This document shows, in pieces, positions 12,094-23,620 of a stretch of DNA of 64,000 nt. The stretch's first letter is position 1. Each line of letters starts with the position of its first letter. The position numbers were made by a program, and so were the translations under genes. The notes beneath the pieces were generated by a model that searched no databases, was not told the origin of the DNA, and worked only from the letters and a program-made list of their open reading frames with translations. The DNA comes from Isoperla grammatica (lineage: Eukaryota; Arthropoda; Insecta; Plecoptera; Perlodidae): the NCBI GenBank assembly GCA_945910005.1, contig OX246743.1, forward strand, positions 6,024,018 through 6,088,017, written 5' to 3'.

Positions 12094-12861
12094 AATACGT
12101 TTACATCCACTGATGTGAACGGCTGCCGCTATCTTCGCTTGGAATGTGGTCGCTTAGTTCACATCTCGCTCAACAACACGTTTACATCCACTGATGTGAA
12201 CGGCTGCCGCTATCTTCGCTTGGAATGTGGTCGCTTAGTTCACATCTCGCTCAACAACACGTTAACATCCACTGATGTGAACGGCTGCCGCTATCTTCGC
12301 TTGGAATGTGGTCGCTTAGTTCACATCTCGCTCAACAACACGTTTACATCCACTGATGTGAACGGCTGCCGCTATCTTCGCTTGGAATGTGGTCGCTTAG
12401 TTCACATCTCGCTCAACAATACGTTTACATCCACTGATGTGTACGGCTGCCGCTATCTTCGCTTGGAATGTGGTCGCTTAGTTCACATCTCGCTCAACAA
12501 CACGTTTACATCCACTGATGTGAACGGCTGCCGTTATCTTCGCTTGGAATGTGGTGGCGTAGTTCACATCTCGCATAGCAATACGTTTTCATCCACTGAT
12601 GTGAACGGCTGCCGTTATCTTCGCTTGGAATGTGGTGGCTTAGTTCACATCTCGCATAGCAATACGTTTACATCCACTGATGTGAACGGCTGCCGTTATC
12701 TTCGCTTGGAATGTGGTGGCTTAGTTCACATCTCGCTCAGCAATACGTTTACATCCACTGATGTGAACGGCTGCCGTTATCTTCGCTTGGAATGTGGTGG
12801 CTTAGTTCACATCTCGCTCAGCAATACGTTTACATCCACTGATGTGAACGGCTGCCGCTAG
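12094..12861. repeat. 81-bp minisatellite, about 9.4 units
   Basis: Each unit contains GATGTGAACGGCTGCCGCTA, CTTCGCTTGGAATGTGGT and ACATCTCGCTCAACAA. Because 81 is divisible by three, one frame stays open for about 248 codons, repeating a 27-residue block. There is no ATG at its head. Units fall into a left group with GGTCGCTTAG and CAACAACACG and a right group with GGTGGCTTAG and AGCAATACG, so the array grew by at least two local amplifications. Confidence 0.92.
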
Positions 12862-13189
12862 GAATGTGGTGGTGCATTAGAGGCACATTCATCAGCTTAG
12901 CTGCGCGGTTTACTAATGGTGACAAGATTTATGTCCGCGAACTATGCTCGAGTGTGCTCTCGTGCAAGCGCTCAAACAGATGGATGCTCACATTAGTGTA
13001 AACACAACACGTAAAGTGATGAATGTATTATTATATTAATTAACATTCGCTTTAATAGACGAAGAGAAATTAACAGTTACATGTATGCGTGTTAATTTGT
13101 GATGATATTTGGGCTTTACGTGTCATATTTGTGCAACGAGCCTAATCGAGACAATGAGAGTGCATGATTATGATGATGAAAGACGATAC

Positions 13190-13275
13190 TTGACATCCAT
13201 GCCCAAGCCAGGATTCGAACCAATGGAACGCTGAGATCGCAGTTTATTAGGCCAACACCTAATTGACCGCGGCCA
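13190..13275 (-). repeat. tRNA-derived SINE head (remnant)
   Basis: On the minus strand GGTCAATTAGGTGTTGG resembles a degenerate box A, and GGTTCGAATCC is a textbook box B about 40 bases later, followed by TGGCTTGGGC. These are the internal RNA polymerase III promoter parts of a tRNA-like head. The cloverleaf is imperfect, so I call a SINE fragment rather than a tRNA gene. Confidence 0.45.
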
Positions 13276-13378
13276 ACTTCGCTGGCATTGTTAATTGGTG
13301 ACTAATTTTTATTTACTGTACTATTTCATCAAAATAATTACATTGAAATTATGTTTCTTGCTTTCGATTGCTCATTAA

Positions 13379-13567
13379 GGCTGGTCCACACAGATTTTTT
13401 AAATATAAGATTTAAGGTTTTAAGACGTTGTTTTAAGAACAACAATGAAAACAATGTCTTAAAACTAAAACTTTGTGTGAACGCCAGTACGTGTTTCCTA
13501 TGATCCAACTTTACGACTACGCGTTAAACCTTAAATCTTATGCTTAAAAAATCTGTGTGGACCATCC
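13379..13567. mobile_element. 189-bp MITE with about 40-bp inverted ends
   Basis: Left end GGCTGGTCCACACAGATTTT and TATAAGATTTAAGGTTT are mirrored at the right by AAACCTTAAATCTTAT and AAAAAATCTGTGTGGACC. The interior also has matching TTTTAAGA blocks. It directly abuts the next MITE. Confidence 0.75.
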
Positions 13568-13569
13568 TT

Positions 13570-13692
13570 TAGTCGGCCCCTACACCTAAGGGCGCCCATT
13601 GTTACCAAGGTAACAGTTGTTTCCATGTTATTTCCCATAAACAAAACAAATCCATAGCAACAATGGGTGCCCCTAGCTGTAGGGGCCGACTA
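13570..13692. mobile_element. MITE with GTCGGCCCC ends, copy 1
   Basis: TAGTCGGCCCCTACACCTAA to ...TAGGGGCCGACTA forms inverted ends of about 36 bp around a short core containing CATGTTATTTCCCATAAAC. It is almost identical to 16185-16307. TA at both outer edges fits a mariner/Tc1-type duplication. Its right flank (TAAATTCCAACTAAGG) resembles the outer part of copy 2, so the true element may be about 150 bp and copy 1 may have lost its left shoulder to the neighbouring MITE. Confidence 0.8.
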
Positions 13693-16170
13693 TAAATTCC
13701 AACTAAGGCTTTTTATCTGTGCATAATTTATTTTCACCATAACAACCACCTATCATATTATGTAATGGAGAAAACTCAGGAGTTTGAGAAAGTAGGACTT
13801 GAGCTTCACTTGTGGAAGTTATTTTGGTGGTGGTGCCAGGTCCAATACACAGTTTGTTTGGGGATCTTGGTACCACAATTACACTTATTAATTATCATTG
13901 AACAATAAACAAATAATTGCTCAAAGTTTAAATGGATATAATTAATTTCTTAGTGCTAAATAATAAAGTAGATTTATCTATACAAAATAATATTGATAAC
14001 ATTGAAATAGTATTCTCTGCTATCTTCGTATGCTTCCGCGGCTTCACACGGAGGTGGGTGACAGCTCGGGAAGACGAAGAGATGAGGTCGGTGAGAAATA
14101 CTCGAAGAGCCGAAGGGGAAAATAGGGGGCAAACCAAAAAAAGAAACCCGGTCAACACGACACCTGCCCAAAAAAGGCCTGAGTTAGTGGTGGCACAAAT
14201 GCTTTGATTTTTTTATGAAAAGTGGCAACAGTAATTGGGAAATATATCATTAATGTTTTTAGACTCACCCTGGGTTTCCAAAAATCACGGCAAATGGTCA
14301 CGTGGTGGGGGAAATAAAAGCGGCTAAAGTTCCGGAATGTTCCGAGCAATGGGTAGTGAGGGCGACGTACACTCTGTTGTCGACCCCTACTCGGTGGTAA
14401 GCTGCTCCATACACGATGATTCCTCGCTGAGAGACCCGACCAGACTGACTCCTTGGCAATGCATCACACTGCGATTTATATAAGCCCTTATTATTCCAGT
14501 ACCGGATGGGTACAAAAATGAGTCACGAAATCAGGTGCGTAACATTATATTTAGTATTAACCCCTTTTTTACGACTGAAAACACTCCACCCCTTTCCCTT
14601 ATCATAACGATTTTGTAAGATCATAACGGACTAAAAACTGGCCATTTATACAAAAACAACCACCGCTTTCATACAAACAATCGATTATGTTTTAGTATAC
14701 GGAAAAGATATTGTATCTTAAATCGTCATAATGATAGGATAGAATACAGAAGACTTTCATTTTTTAGGGAACTTCAGGAAATTGGTTTGATTTTAAGTCA
14801 CATAAAAAAATAAAAAAACAATATTTAATCTAAACGTAGAAATCGCATTTGTGCAATTGGTGAAGCTTCTTGAAAAATATCAATGAATGCAGCGTTGAGA
14901 GTTCGGCATACGTTTTATAACGGTTCACACGATTACGCTACAGCTACACTAGACTCAAACATGCATGGATAGTAACTTACCTGAATACGTTAAGTTTTAC
15001 GGAACAAAACAACTTTGTAATTATTTTGAACTCTAAAAATCTTACATTGATAAATATTTGTATTCCAAAACTTACAACGTATATATTTTGTTTCTAAATA
15101 AAATGAGACTGTTTCATTTAGTTTTGTCTACATTTGTAGGAAAGAAGAATACTCTCCCATTTTAAAATGTTTGCAGTTCAGCTTTGTTCAAGACAGTTTA
15201 TGCTTACAAAACAAAAACAAAAACACACCGCATATTGCATTACATTCTATTCAAACCATGTGTGCGCTTACACAATAGAAGACTCTCTGTGTATAAAAGC
15301 AGGAGTTGCCAACGTAAATGAAACACGCTAAACCGCGAACACACTTTGTACTCCACCGTAAACCCACACACAGGGTTGTGTTGTTTATGTATGTTGCCAC
15401 GCACGCACGCCGACGAGAGCGCTACCACACTACAGCGGCGCTCGCTGGAAGCTTCGTGGGGATCCCTGTCTTCATTACGCTTAGACGTCGCGACGCCACC
15501 GCCGGCACGCGACGTCGCCTACCTAGGCACGAGACGTCGCCTACCTAGGCACGAGACGTCGCCTAACTATAGGCGTGAGGGGGACGCCGCAAATATGGAA
15601 CGGTTATAAAGAAAGCCACATGATTATTGTTGGTTATCATGCATTGAAGTTGTGTAAGCAAGGCAAAACTACAAACGATTCTATAAATAGTTTAACAAGA
15701 ATACGTCACACGGATGTAATAACTATAACGATGTTCTGTTGACTGACAGTCAACCGTGTCCCCGGCGTTGAGAGGGTAAATGCATGACTCATACCAGTAT
15801 GATTTTAATTTGTAATTAATTGTGTTACAACATATGGATTAAATAGTCAAAATAACTACGTTACTGATTTTAATATTTCATTAAGTCTGTAAGGATTATA
15901 AAACCGCAGTGCGCTGTAGATTCAGATTTTTGATTTCGAGGTCCGTTCTTGAGATTTAAAAATTAAATTTGTGCGGTTTTGAACGTAAAGCTACCCTTCG
16001 TTCCGCCCCCCCCCCCCCCCCAAACTAGAGGGACATGCTTCGTGGTGCGTCGTTCACTTCAACTGTGGTGGACCAACCACAGGATGTGTTTGCAAAACTG
16101 TGACGTAAGGTAAACTTATGACGTCACAGCCGATAAAGTTGAAGCTTTCTAAAAGAAGAACAAGAAGTCT
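13693..16170. other. Non-coding stretch with short direct repeats
   Basis: No convincing gene. At 15500-15565 a 21-bp unit (GACGTCGCCTACCTAGGCAC) occurs about three times. A C run lies at about 16003-16021. Open frames on both strands at 13930-14350 and 15240-15609 show no family features. Confidence 0.5.
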
Positions 16171-16322
16171 TAGGTTGGAATTCATAGTCGGCCCCTACAC
16201 CTAGGGGCGCCCATTGTTACCAAGGTAACAATTGTTTGCATGTTATTTCCCATAAACAAAACAAATCCATAGCAACAATGGGTGCCCCTAGGTGTAGGGG
16301 CCGACTATGAATTGCAACCTTA
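16171..16322. mobile_element. MITE with GTCGGCCCC ends, copy 2
   Basis: Same core as 13570-13692, with the inverted match continuing outward: GGTTGGAATTCATAGTCGG on the left against CCGACTATGAATTGCAACC on the right. This gives a 150-bp palindromic element. Confidence 0.8.
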
Positions 16323-17907
16323 TAAAGCTAGGGTATTCAATATTGGAATTCTAACGAATGCTCTTACACAATAAGAACATGAAATGTAATTGACTTCAGC
16401 TCGCCCATTTCTCGTTCTGTTCTATAACTCTTATTTATTTATTTCGTATTTTTCATTTAATGTTCTCTCTGTTGAATTTGTTTATTTTTATTATTTATTT
16501 TTATTTTTTGTTGTTTCCCAAATACCACCTCAATTTACTTTTAAAAACAGTATTGCATCTGAATTGTAATACACGCACTTTAAATAGATGCATGACAATT
16601 CGTCCTTATTACAGTTGATAATCGATACACATAAATTATCTTGTAATTTAAGCTGTTTATACATTTATTTATGGAAAGGCAAATGATCGAAGGCCGTCCA
16701 CTCCTTTTTAGTTTCCACAATTGTTCCTACAATCTCGGTTTTGTCCGAAGTAAACAGAACCCGCTGTGAATTACGCCGGGAAGATTCGAAGTCTGATGAG
16801 TATTTGCAAGATCCATGCTTGGGGCGTCGGCCGGGCTCCGATGAAAATGAGATTCTCTTCTTCTATTGGCGGCGAATGAAGGACACGAGGGTTTTATGCT
16901 GGAGCGTTTAAGTCACTCTCTGGGTTCCTGGAATTGATTCGAGCCTCGGGCTGCATGTTGACTTTGCTCGTGGGCGCTACTATATTGAGCGGGTATAGTC
17001 GTGATCACGTTCAAAGGTACTTCTGCTTCGCCTAAAAACAACAATCAACAATTGTTGTCATTGTTGTGTTAGTCTGCTAGTGGGATACTTTTTATTTATT
17101 TATTTTATTTGTTTCATTGCGTACAAATGGAATTCATTACAAGTTGAATATTTGTACATGTCATAAATAAGATGCAATGAATCTTATTTCAAGTTTCAAG
17201 TTTCAAGTACATTTTATTCATACTTTAGTGTTTACATACAATAATTTTTCTTAAGTACAAAATAAACAAGGTATCAATTGATCAATCTTAAAAATATAAT
17301 ACAAAAATAGGAACAGTAGGAAGCCCACAAAATCCCGAGGTACTTGAGCGTGGGCAGTTTCAATTAAAATTTAGTTTTCCTAGGAGGTGAGTGAAAAATA
17401 CTTGCGTAGGTAACAAAATGTAAAATTACCATATAAATATATGGAATAAAATCTACTCATATCTTAATACAAAATATTGAAAATTTGAACAATAAAATAA
17501 AATACATGTTTGCTAGTAGGGTAAGCCTACAATTACGACTAAAATATCAAATAATTGGGCATACATAGGCTATAAACATATTTTATGACTAACATTATTT
17601 AAATATTGAGTATTACATAAACTTATATCACAGAAAGTTACAAGTCTATAAAAAAGTTATCACGCCCGGGTAATATATTTTCACCTTGGACTGCCAGCCG
17701 CCATTGCAACCAATTTTGAATACACAGCTTTCTCGAATCTAATTCGTAATTTCAATTGTTTTGCCGGGTTACATTAAGGCACAGCCTTCTTGAACGTCGG
17801 TTCAATCCAAGGTTCTTCAATCCGAGGTTCGAAGATTGACCCGTTGAGACAGCTATGCATTGAAGAAGTAGAATCATGGAGTTGTAGTAGGTATGGCGGA
17901 CGCGGAC
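16323..17907. other. Non-coding stretch with possible LINE tail
   Basis: AT-rich. At 17185-17240, TTTCAAGTTTCAAGTTTCAAG followed by TACATTTTATTC resembles the reversed 3' tail of a LINE with a short repeated terminus. No gene is seen. Confidence 0.45.
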
Positions 17908-18068
17908 GCCCAATTCAATTTCAATTCAATTTAATTTTTATTTTCCTGTCCCATAAAAGGACCGGATGGTCAGTGTAGGGTTATGGGCATGCCCATACCC
18001 TCTTTAGCCTACAGGAGCTACATACAATACAAAGTTAAAAGGTACGAAGTTAAATACATGGCGAGAAA
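17908..18068 (-). mobile_element. LINE-type 3' tail, reversed
   Basis: On the minus strand the sequence passes through AAAGAGGGTATGGGCATGCC and ends in AAAATTAAATTGAATTGAAATTGAATTG. A short A/T tail built from repeated TTGAAT units is typical of L2/CR1-like retroelements. Only the tail is present; the hAT MITE sits just downstream. Confidence 0.45.
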
Positions 18069-18076
18069 GTGAGGAT

Positions 18077-18501
18077 CAGTGGCGTATCCAGGATTTTGGA
18101 AGGGGGGGGGGGTTTAACTCATATTATAGAGAGTGGAGCCAAAAATAAACGGGGGCCCGGGGGGTTTCCCCCCGGGAATTTTTCTCGTCAAGGTCATTTT
18201 GGTGCAAATCTGTGCGTTTTACAGCGGCCAACTGAACTAAAATTACTAAATTTCTGGCAACGATTTTCTCCTTAAGAAGCGAAAAAAGCTTCAAAGAACA
18301 ACCATTGAACTGAAGTGTTAATACACAGAAATAGAAGTATAGAGCGATGTGTGTATTTTTAACAAAAACTAATGTCTTTGATATTTAATATAAACATACT
18401 GTATATTTATATTTCCATTTTTTTCAATCCAATGAAATTTCCACTTTTCCTTTACGAAAGGGGGGTTGGTCCCCCCCCTCCCCCCCTTGGATACGCCACT
18501 G
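18077..18501. mobile_element. 425-bp hAT-type MITE with 8-bp target duplication
   Basis: Ends are CAGTGGCGTATCCAGGATTTT and its counterpart CTTGGATACGCCACTG. GTGAGGAT stands on both sides (18069-18076 and 18502-18509), a perfect 8-bp duplication as produced by hAT transposases. G-rich and C-rich runs (18101-18111, 18461-18486) lie just inside the ends. There is no coding capacity. Confidence 0.9.
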
Positions 18502-18746
18502 GTGAGGATTCCATAGATCTCTCGCCCGACCAGACCCTTGATGACGTCATGGGTACGGCCATGGACTCTACTACCGCCAGGCTCCTCCAAAGCACTCGCC
18601 ACCGAGGAAGAAGATACCTCGTGTGCATGTGCAATCCATGTCGCGTCCGATTCCTGCTCTTCTCTGACATCCGATTCTGAGCAAAGTACATCATCCGCCC
18701 ACCACTCACCCCGATCACTAGTTAGCTCTGCTTACACCGTTGTAAA

Positions 18747-18970
18747 CACACCCTCCTGCCCTAGGCCTGCCTCCGAGCAGCCAGCACCCTGGATCCCAGG
18801 CTCCACCAGTGGCCCCGAACACCACTAAGATACCTCCACTCATCATGCTATATGGAGTACGCACCTACACCGAGGTAGTGACGCTCACTTGCAGAGCCAC
18901 CAACGGCCACTTTACCATCGCCAGCGAAAGTCAAGACCTACTGAACTGTAAAAATTCTATAACAGAATGA
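18747..18970 (+). pseudogene. Possible non-LTR retrotransposon gag fragment
   Basis: The frame opens after a TAA at about 18744 and contains TTKIPPLIMLYGVRTYTEVV. A K-I-P-P-x-x-G-V-x-x-Y pattern followed by a short beta-rich segment resembles the pre-C2HC region of Jockey-type ORF1. It stops at 18970 before any zinc knuckle. The 240 bases upstream (18510-18745) are GC-richer than their surroundings and may be the damaged front of the same frame. The family call is tentative. Confidence 0.3.
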
Positions 18971-20745
18971 ATTTATTTTTATTTATTTATTTATTTGTAA
19001 TAGCATATAAAATACATGTTAGTTGCAGTTGTGTTATGTTACATGTTGTGACACATATAGTTAGATAATTATTAAAGGTTTGAAGTATAAGTGTTGCCAC
19101 TTGTGCACTTCAAACCCTTAATCATAAATTACTATTACACGTTACATTCTAATAATTCATTACCTATTGTTATTTAATTAAGGTACCAGGAACTGTAGAC
19201 TTAAACCCTAATTTTTTTGAAATCATATCCTTTGAAATCTGTAATCTATGAAAAAACATTTCGTTTAACCTAAAAGTGGTGGGAAGGCACCATATTACAC
19301 CCCGACGCCACTGCAGCTACTCTCTCACATCCACAGGGTTCGGGTTAAGGGATGAAGCCCCGCCCCTAAACTCCCGCGGCGGTGTTGACTGTCACGTAAT
19401 TTCCCCGAGGAGGACGAGGGAGAACTGTCCCCAGGGATGAGTGAACCAAGTCCAGACGCCACCGACGGTCTTGGAACCTTCTTATTAACTCTGGCCTGAG
19501 AGCTCGCTGGGGGCATCTCGTTCACATCCTTGTTATTTAGTAGCTGCATGCGGCTTACTAACCGCTCATGTAGTCACGTAATGTCTGTCGTGTAGTCTCA
19601 TGTAGTCTGCTCGTCACGTGACGGATGCAAGTGTTTCCTAGGACGTGTCTGAATACCATTCTTGATTTCATTCTTGTTCTTATTCTCGTTCCAGTTTCAC
19701 GCATTCGGACGAGAGCCGGACATTACTCGATGCAAGTAGGGTTAGGGTCGTAACGAGTCATCCGATCCACATATTTTTTTTTTAATCGACATTTTATAAC
19801 CAAAATGTAAGATCAAATATGCTTTTTATTTAATTATAATTACATTGTCATAACTTTTGAAAGTCACCGGCTTTACATACTTTACAATTATCTAAGATAT
19901 GTTATGACCCGTCGTCCGCAATCTTCCGGAATGAAATCTAGTGTGCACTTTCAATTCTCCGGGCTAGGTCAGGAGAGGGATGGGTGACCACTTTTCTCCG
20001 AAACACTACTCACCGTTGGTTATAGCAGATTGGAAGTTTCGAAAGCTTATGTAACAGCTTCGTTCTCCTCGTCAACTGCTCGGCAGTCCAGGTTAGTGGA
20101 GGAACCTATATCACTGGTCAAAGTTACACCGTAAAGCTACTGGTCCCCTTAGTACTTTTCGATAGGAGTAGGCTACGTGCCAGTTCCAGGCTTCCCCTCC
20201 TATCTTTCTCTTAATCATTCATCAATCATCATATAACGTACAGTATGTCAAATTTGCACTAGTGGGCTTCAGTCCTGTTGCAGACTGAATAAATGAACAA
20301 GTAAACAACGTGATACTGGTTGGCTGCAACGTGTTTGGTCTGCACTTCTGTATGAGCCCCGGCAGGCAGAGTCGATAAAGAAGTTCTCTCCCGCAGGTGA
20401 TAACGAGCCGATCCTCCGTCACTCGTGCGCTCAAACCGCGACCCTTCACTTGTCTTCATCATTCTGTAGAACAGACAAGTTCATAATCGCGCCGTCGTCC
20501 CTCCTACCTAGATGAATCAATGTCGCCACCAGCTCCATCAATCTCCTGCGAGGTGCGGAAGACCCCTGGGTAAATCCGCTGTCGGTTGGGCAACCATAGC
20601 GGCCGCGGTGGATGATGGTGGCTCATTGAATGCCGGTGCCGCCATTCATTTGTCAAACGTGTGTTAATTTACAATCTAACATCATGCTTAAGTCAACACA
20701 TGCCGTTTTAACATTCTATATTGCCGCCACACGCATTGAATTTAA
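18971..20745. other. Non-coding stretch, nothing firmly recognised
   Basis: AT-rich with a TTTA run near 18973-18998. The patch 19960-20010, GGATGGGTGACCAC after a C-G-rich lead, faintly recalls the internal promoter part of 5S-derived SINEs, but too weakly to call. Minus-strand frames at 19325-19549 and 20222-20462 have no family resemblance. Confidence 0.45.
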
Positions 20746-20749
20746 AGCC

Positions 20750-20999
20750 ACATTACACGGTTCAATTTATTTGTCAAGATAATTGAGTTCAAGAGTTGAA
20801 CTCAATAAATTGGGCCGTTCGAATGAAAGTGTTGAATGGAAGTCATTGAGTTCAATACGTTGTCAACAATACATTTCATTTATACCCACATTACACGGTT
20901 CAATTTATTGTCAAATAAATTGAATTCAAGAGTTGAACTCAATAAATTCGGCCGTTCGAATGAAAGTGTTGAATGGAAGTCATTGAGTTCAATTCGTTA
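20750..20999. repeat. Two direct copies of a MITE-related unit
   Basis: The segment CCACATTACACGGTTCAATTTATT...GTTGAATGGAAGTCATTGAGTTCAAT occurs twice in tandem (about 20747-20860 and 20884-20995). Its opening matches the ends of the MITE at 21000-21170. Confidence 0.75.
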
Positions 21000-21170
21000 T
21001 ACCCACATTACACGGTTCAATACTCTCGTCAAACTTATTGAATTCAAGAACAAAAGCGAATCAAAAGCAGTTGGTAAAAATTTGCAACAACATAGTTTCT
21101 ATTAATTGATGCTTTTTTGTCCTTAAATTCAATAAGTTTGACGAAAGTATTGAACCGTGTAATGTGGGTA
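21000..21170. mobile_element. 171-bp MITE, TACCCACATTACACGG ends
   Basis: The left end TACCCACATTACACGGTTCA is mirrored by TGAACCGTGTAATGTGGGTA at 21151-21170, and the match continues about 45 bp inward (CTCGTCAAACTTATTGAATT). Flanking TTA/TA sequence suggests a 2-3 bp target duplication. Confidence 0.8.
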
Positions 21171-21815
21171 TTACAACAATGTTTTGGTTCAATACAATTC
21201 ATTTAAAGAGCTTGTCCTATTTTTCATTCAATATTAGATGAATACAACCAATCAGAATCAGGATGTTTATCAGGTGGTTCCTGCATCATGCGGCAGCCAT
21301 TATCGCAACGAACAGCTGAAATGTTTTTAAGGTTATGTTACTCTCGCAGATAACGAGGCAAGGTCTGTCGGTTTGCGCGCCTAGCGGCAGTGCAGGCAAG
21401 TCTTTGGAGCTTTTCTGCACTGACGCTAGGCCGCGCGCAGATCGACGGACTTTGACACAAAGGTATGCACAGGTATGAACGTGCTTCTCAACACACTACT
21501 GTGAGTGTGACGGCAGAGAACATCCAATCTAGAGCACAAGACTCGATTCCAAAAATAGCCATGTTGCCGTGTTTTGTTATGGACAATCACTGAATATGCA
21601 CCAATCAAAGAAAGACACAACAATGCAGTTGCCTAGCAACACGTTATTTGTCCGCCTGTGATGTCACAGCCTCTTCAATTGAGTCTAGTGCTATTGAATT
21701 GCCTTAATTAACTTTCAATATTCGGTCAAACTTGCAAACATCACAGCCTTCTCGAACATCGGTTCAATCCGCGTGACCCGTCGAGAAGGCTGAGGCAAAA
21801 ATATTCACTTTTACC
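21171..21815. other. Non-coding stretch, nothing recognised
   Basis: Unique sequence. A degenerate inverted match spans GCGCGCCTAGCGGCAGTGCAGG (21376) and CTGCACTGACGCTAGGCCGCGCGC (21415), a 60-bp imperfect hairpin. Confidence 0.5.
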
Positions 21816-21823
21816 GTTTTGAC

Positions 21824-22086
21824 CAATGATATTCAACAGCTAGATCACCAGTCCCCAAAACCTTTCACTCAGTAGCGAGCGTGGCAAATTGAAGCTATTT
21901 TGAATTGGGCAGTTTACATGCTAATTTGGACCCTTCAGTACTGCTAGCGCTGCGAGCGGCAGAAAGTCACTTTAGAGACTTCTATTCCCGCCTGTGGTAT
22001 TTACCCAATTCAAGATGGCTTCTAATTGACACGCATGTGGCTGCTAGGTTGCGCATCTAGCCTTCTATAGCTGTTAAAAATCATTG
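21824..22086. mobile_element. hAT-type palindromic MITE, copy 1
   Basis: Begins CAATGATATTCAACAGCTAG and ends ...CTATAGCTGTTAAAAATCATTG. GTTTTGAC is duplicated exactly at 21816-21823 and 22087-22094. The 8-bp duplication points to a hAT transposase. Much of the interior is also self-complementary (CAATTCAAGATGGCTTC-type block against GAAGCTATTTTGAATTG). Confidence 0.9.
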
Positions 22087-22099
22087 GTTTTGACCGTCG

Positions 22100-22205
22100 A
22101 CAGCGTGACAGTCGCATGAGTGTGTATAACCTCGACCGTTAATCGAACCCGTCACCTTTCGCATCAACAGCCCCGTGTGCTACCGCCAAGCTCTGGGTGT
22201 AATGG
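22100..22205 (-). repeat. tRNA-derived SINE head (remnant)
   Basis: Minus strand: GCTTGGCGGTAGCACACGGG resembles a box A neighbourhood, and ACGGGTTCGATTAACGG carries a box B-like GGTTCGATTA. It sits between the two hAT MITEs. The arms are not good enough for a functional tRNA. Confidence 0.4.
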
Positions 22206-22481
22206 TTTAATAATCCCCCGCTAGGAATGTCCCTCGAAGCAAATGATGTTAGCGGTCGCAATGAATCAGGCTTGTTCTGTCGCCTTATCGCCTTCGCGTA
22301 GCCATGACAACCAGCTCCATTGTTTTGCATAAACCGTCGCATTCACAAACCGCTGACGTAAAGGATAAAAATATCTTCTGGCAGCTAAGTTGATGAAAAT
22401 GATGTAAATTAGATTTTATTCTATACGAATGAGATTGACAAAATGAAAAAAACGCGGTAAGTAACACAGATGTGACTGTAG

Positions 22482-22753
22482 CAATGATTTTCAACATCTA
22501 TAGTAGGCTAGATCGCCAGGCTAGCAGCAGCAGGCGTAGCACTTTGATGCCATCTTGAAATGGGCAAATAACACAGGCGGGGATAGGAGTTTCTAATGCG
22601 ACTTTCTGCCATTGGCAGCGCTAGCAGTACTAAAAGGTCCAAATTAGCATGTAAATTGCCAATTTCAAGATGGCTTCAAATCGCTACGCTTGCTACTGAG
22701 TGGAAGGTTGGGGGACTGGCGATCTAGCCTACTATAGATGTTGAAAATCATTG
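22482..22753. mobile_element. hAT-type palindromic MITE, copy 2
   Basis: Same family as 21824-22086: it begins CAATGATTTTCAACATCTAT and ends ATAGATGTTGAAAATCATTG. GACTGTAG is duplicated exactly at 22474-22481 and 22754-22761. Two independent perfect duplications fix the element ends. Confidence 0.92.
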
Positions 22754-22898
22754 GACTGTAGTCTTGCGTCCCAGACAACAAGAAGCATATCACAGGCAGT
22801 GGATTAAGGGGACAGTGATAATAGAAGGCGGTGAGTTACGGTTGTGGGCTGTACCACAGATTCACTTAGGTCGGGCAATCAATCTGCTGCTAAGTACC

Positions 22899-23620
22899 TC
22901 AATAGGGAAGTCTCATCAAAAATAAATATTCCTCAATTAAAGCACCTAAAACTGGAAGATCATTATCTAAAAATACGGGTGGTATAATTTTTATATCTGA
23001 GAAGCGTATATTTCCAATTCTATTAGCATTTTAAGTTTGAAATTTGGAACTTCTTGTTCCGTAATTGAAAAACGGCTCTTGACGTCATATGTCATGTAAA
23101 CAACTGCCTCCTTGAAGTATTCTTAATAATATCAACGATATTAAGTTGGACATTTTACAATATCTAGGATGCAGTGACTTTACAACAATGTCTTTTATAC
23201 CACTGTTTTCTTCAGAAAATACATTTTGATACAGTATTTACCAAAACGTGTTTAAAATAATGCAATTATTTAACATATTGTTGTTAATTAATGTTGAGAA
23301 GTGTTCATTTACTAACTATAAATAAACGTTGGTTCAGTTAGAGAGTCTTATGAGAGCAATAATCTACTAAAGGGTGGGATTTCAGTACTATTTGCAAGAT
23401 ATAAAATTATTGTTTACTGACATATGACGTCAGAACCTTGAAATCACGAGCAAGATGGCGCAGGTCCGTTCCTGAGCGTGTTTTGACAGCAATATCTTTG
23501 ACTTGCTGTTAAAGCGATGTTAATGCACCTTTCAAGCCGAAACCAATTAGTTCCCGTTTATTTTAACTTGAGGTAACCAGTAAGCAAATAAAAAAAATGC
23601 GTGAGACTTCCCTATTGTTG
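22899..23620. mobile_element. 720-bp dispersed element, copy 1
   Basis: From AATAGGGAAGTCTCATCAAA to GCGTGAGACTTCCCTATT, with a 15-bp inverted end. It is about 90% similar by eye to 42058-42780. It carries several TGACGTCA-like blocks and no long open frame, so it is a non-autonomous DNA element or a deletion derivative. The family is unknown. Confidence 0.8.

Noticed and set aside
13190..13275. Functional tRNA gene
   Set aside because: Box B is good, but the acceptor, D and anticodon stems do not fold properly.
19960..20010. 5S-rRNA-like promoter patch
   Set aside because: Only GGATGGGTGACC matches; the rest is too diverged for an rRNA gene or a firm SINE call.
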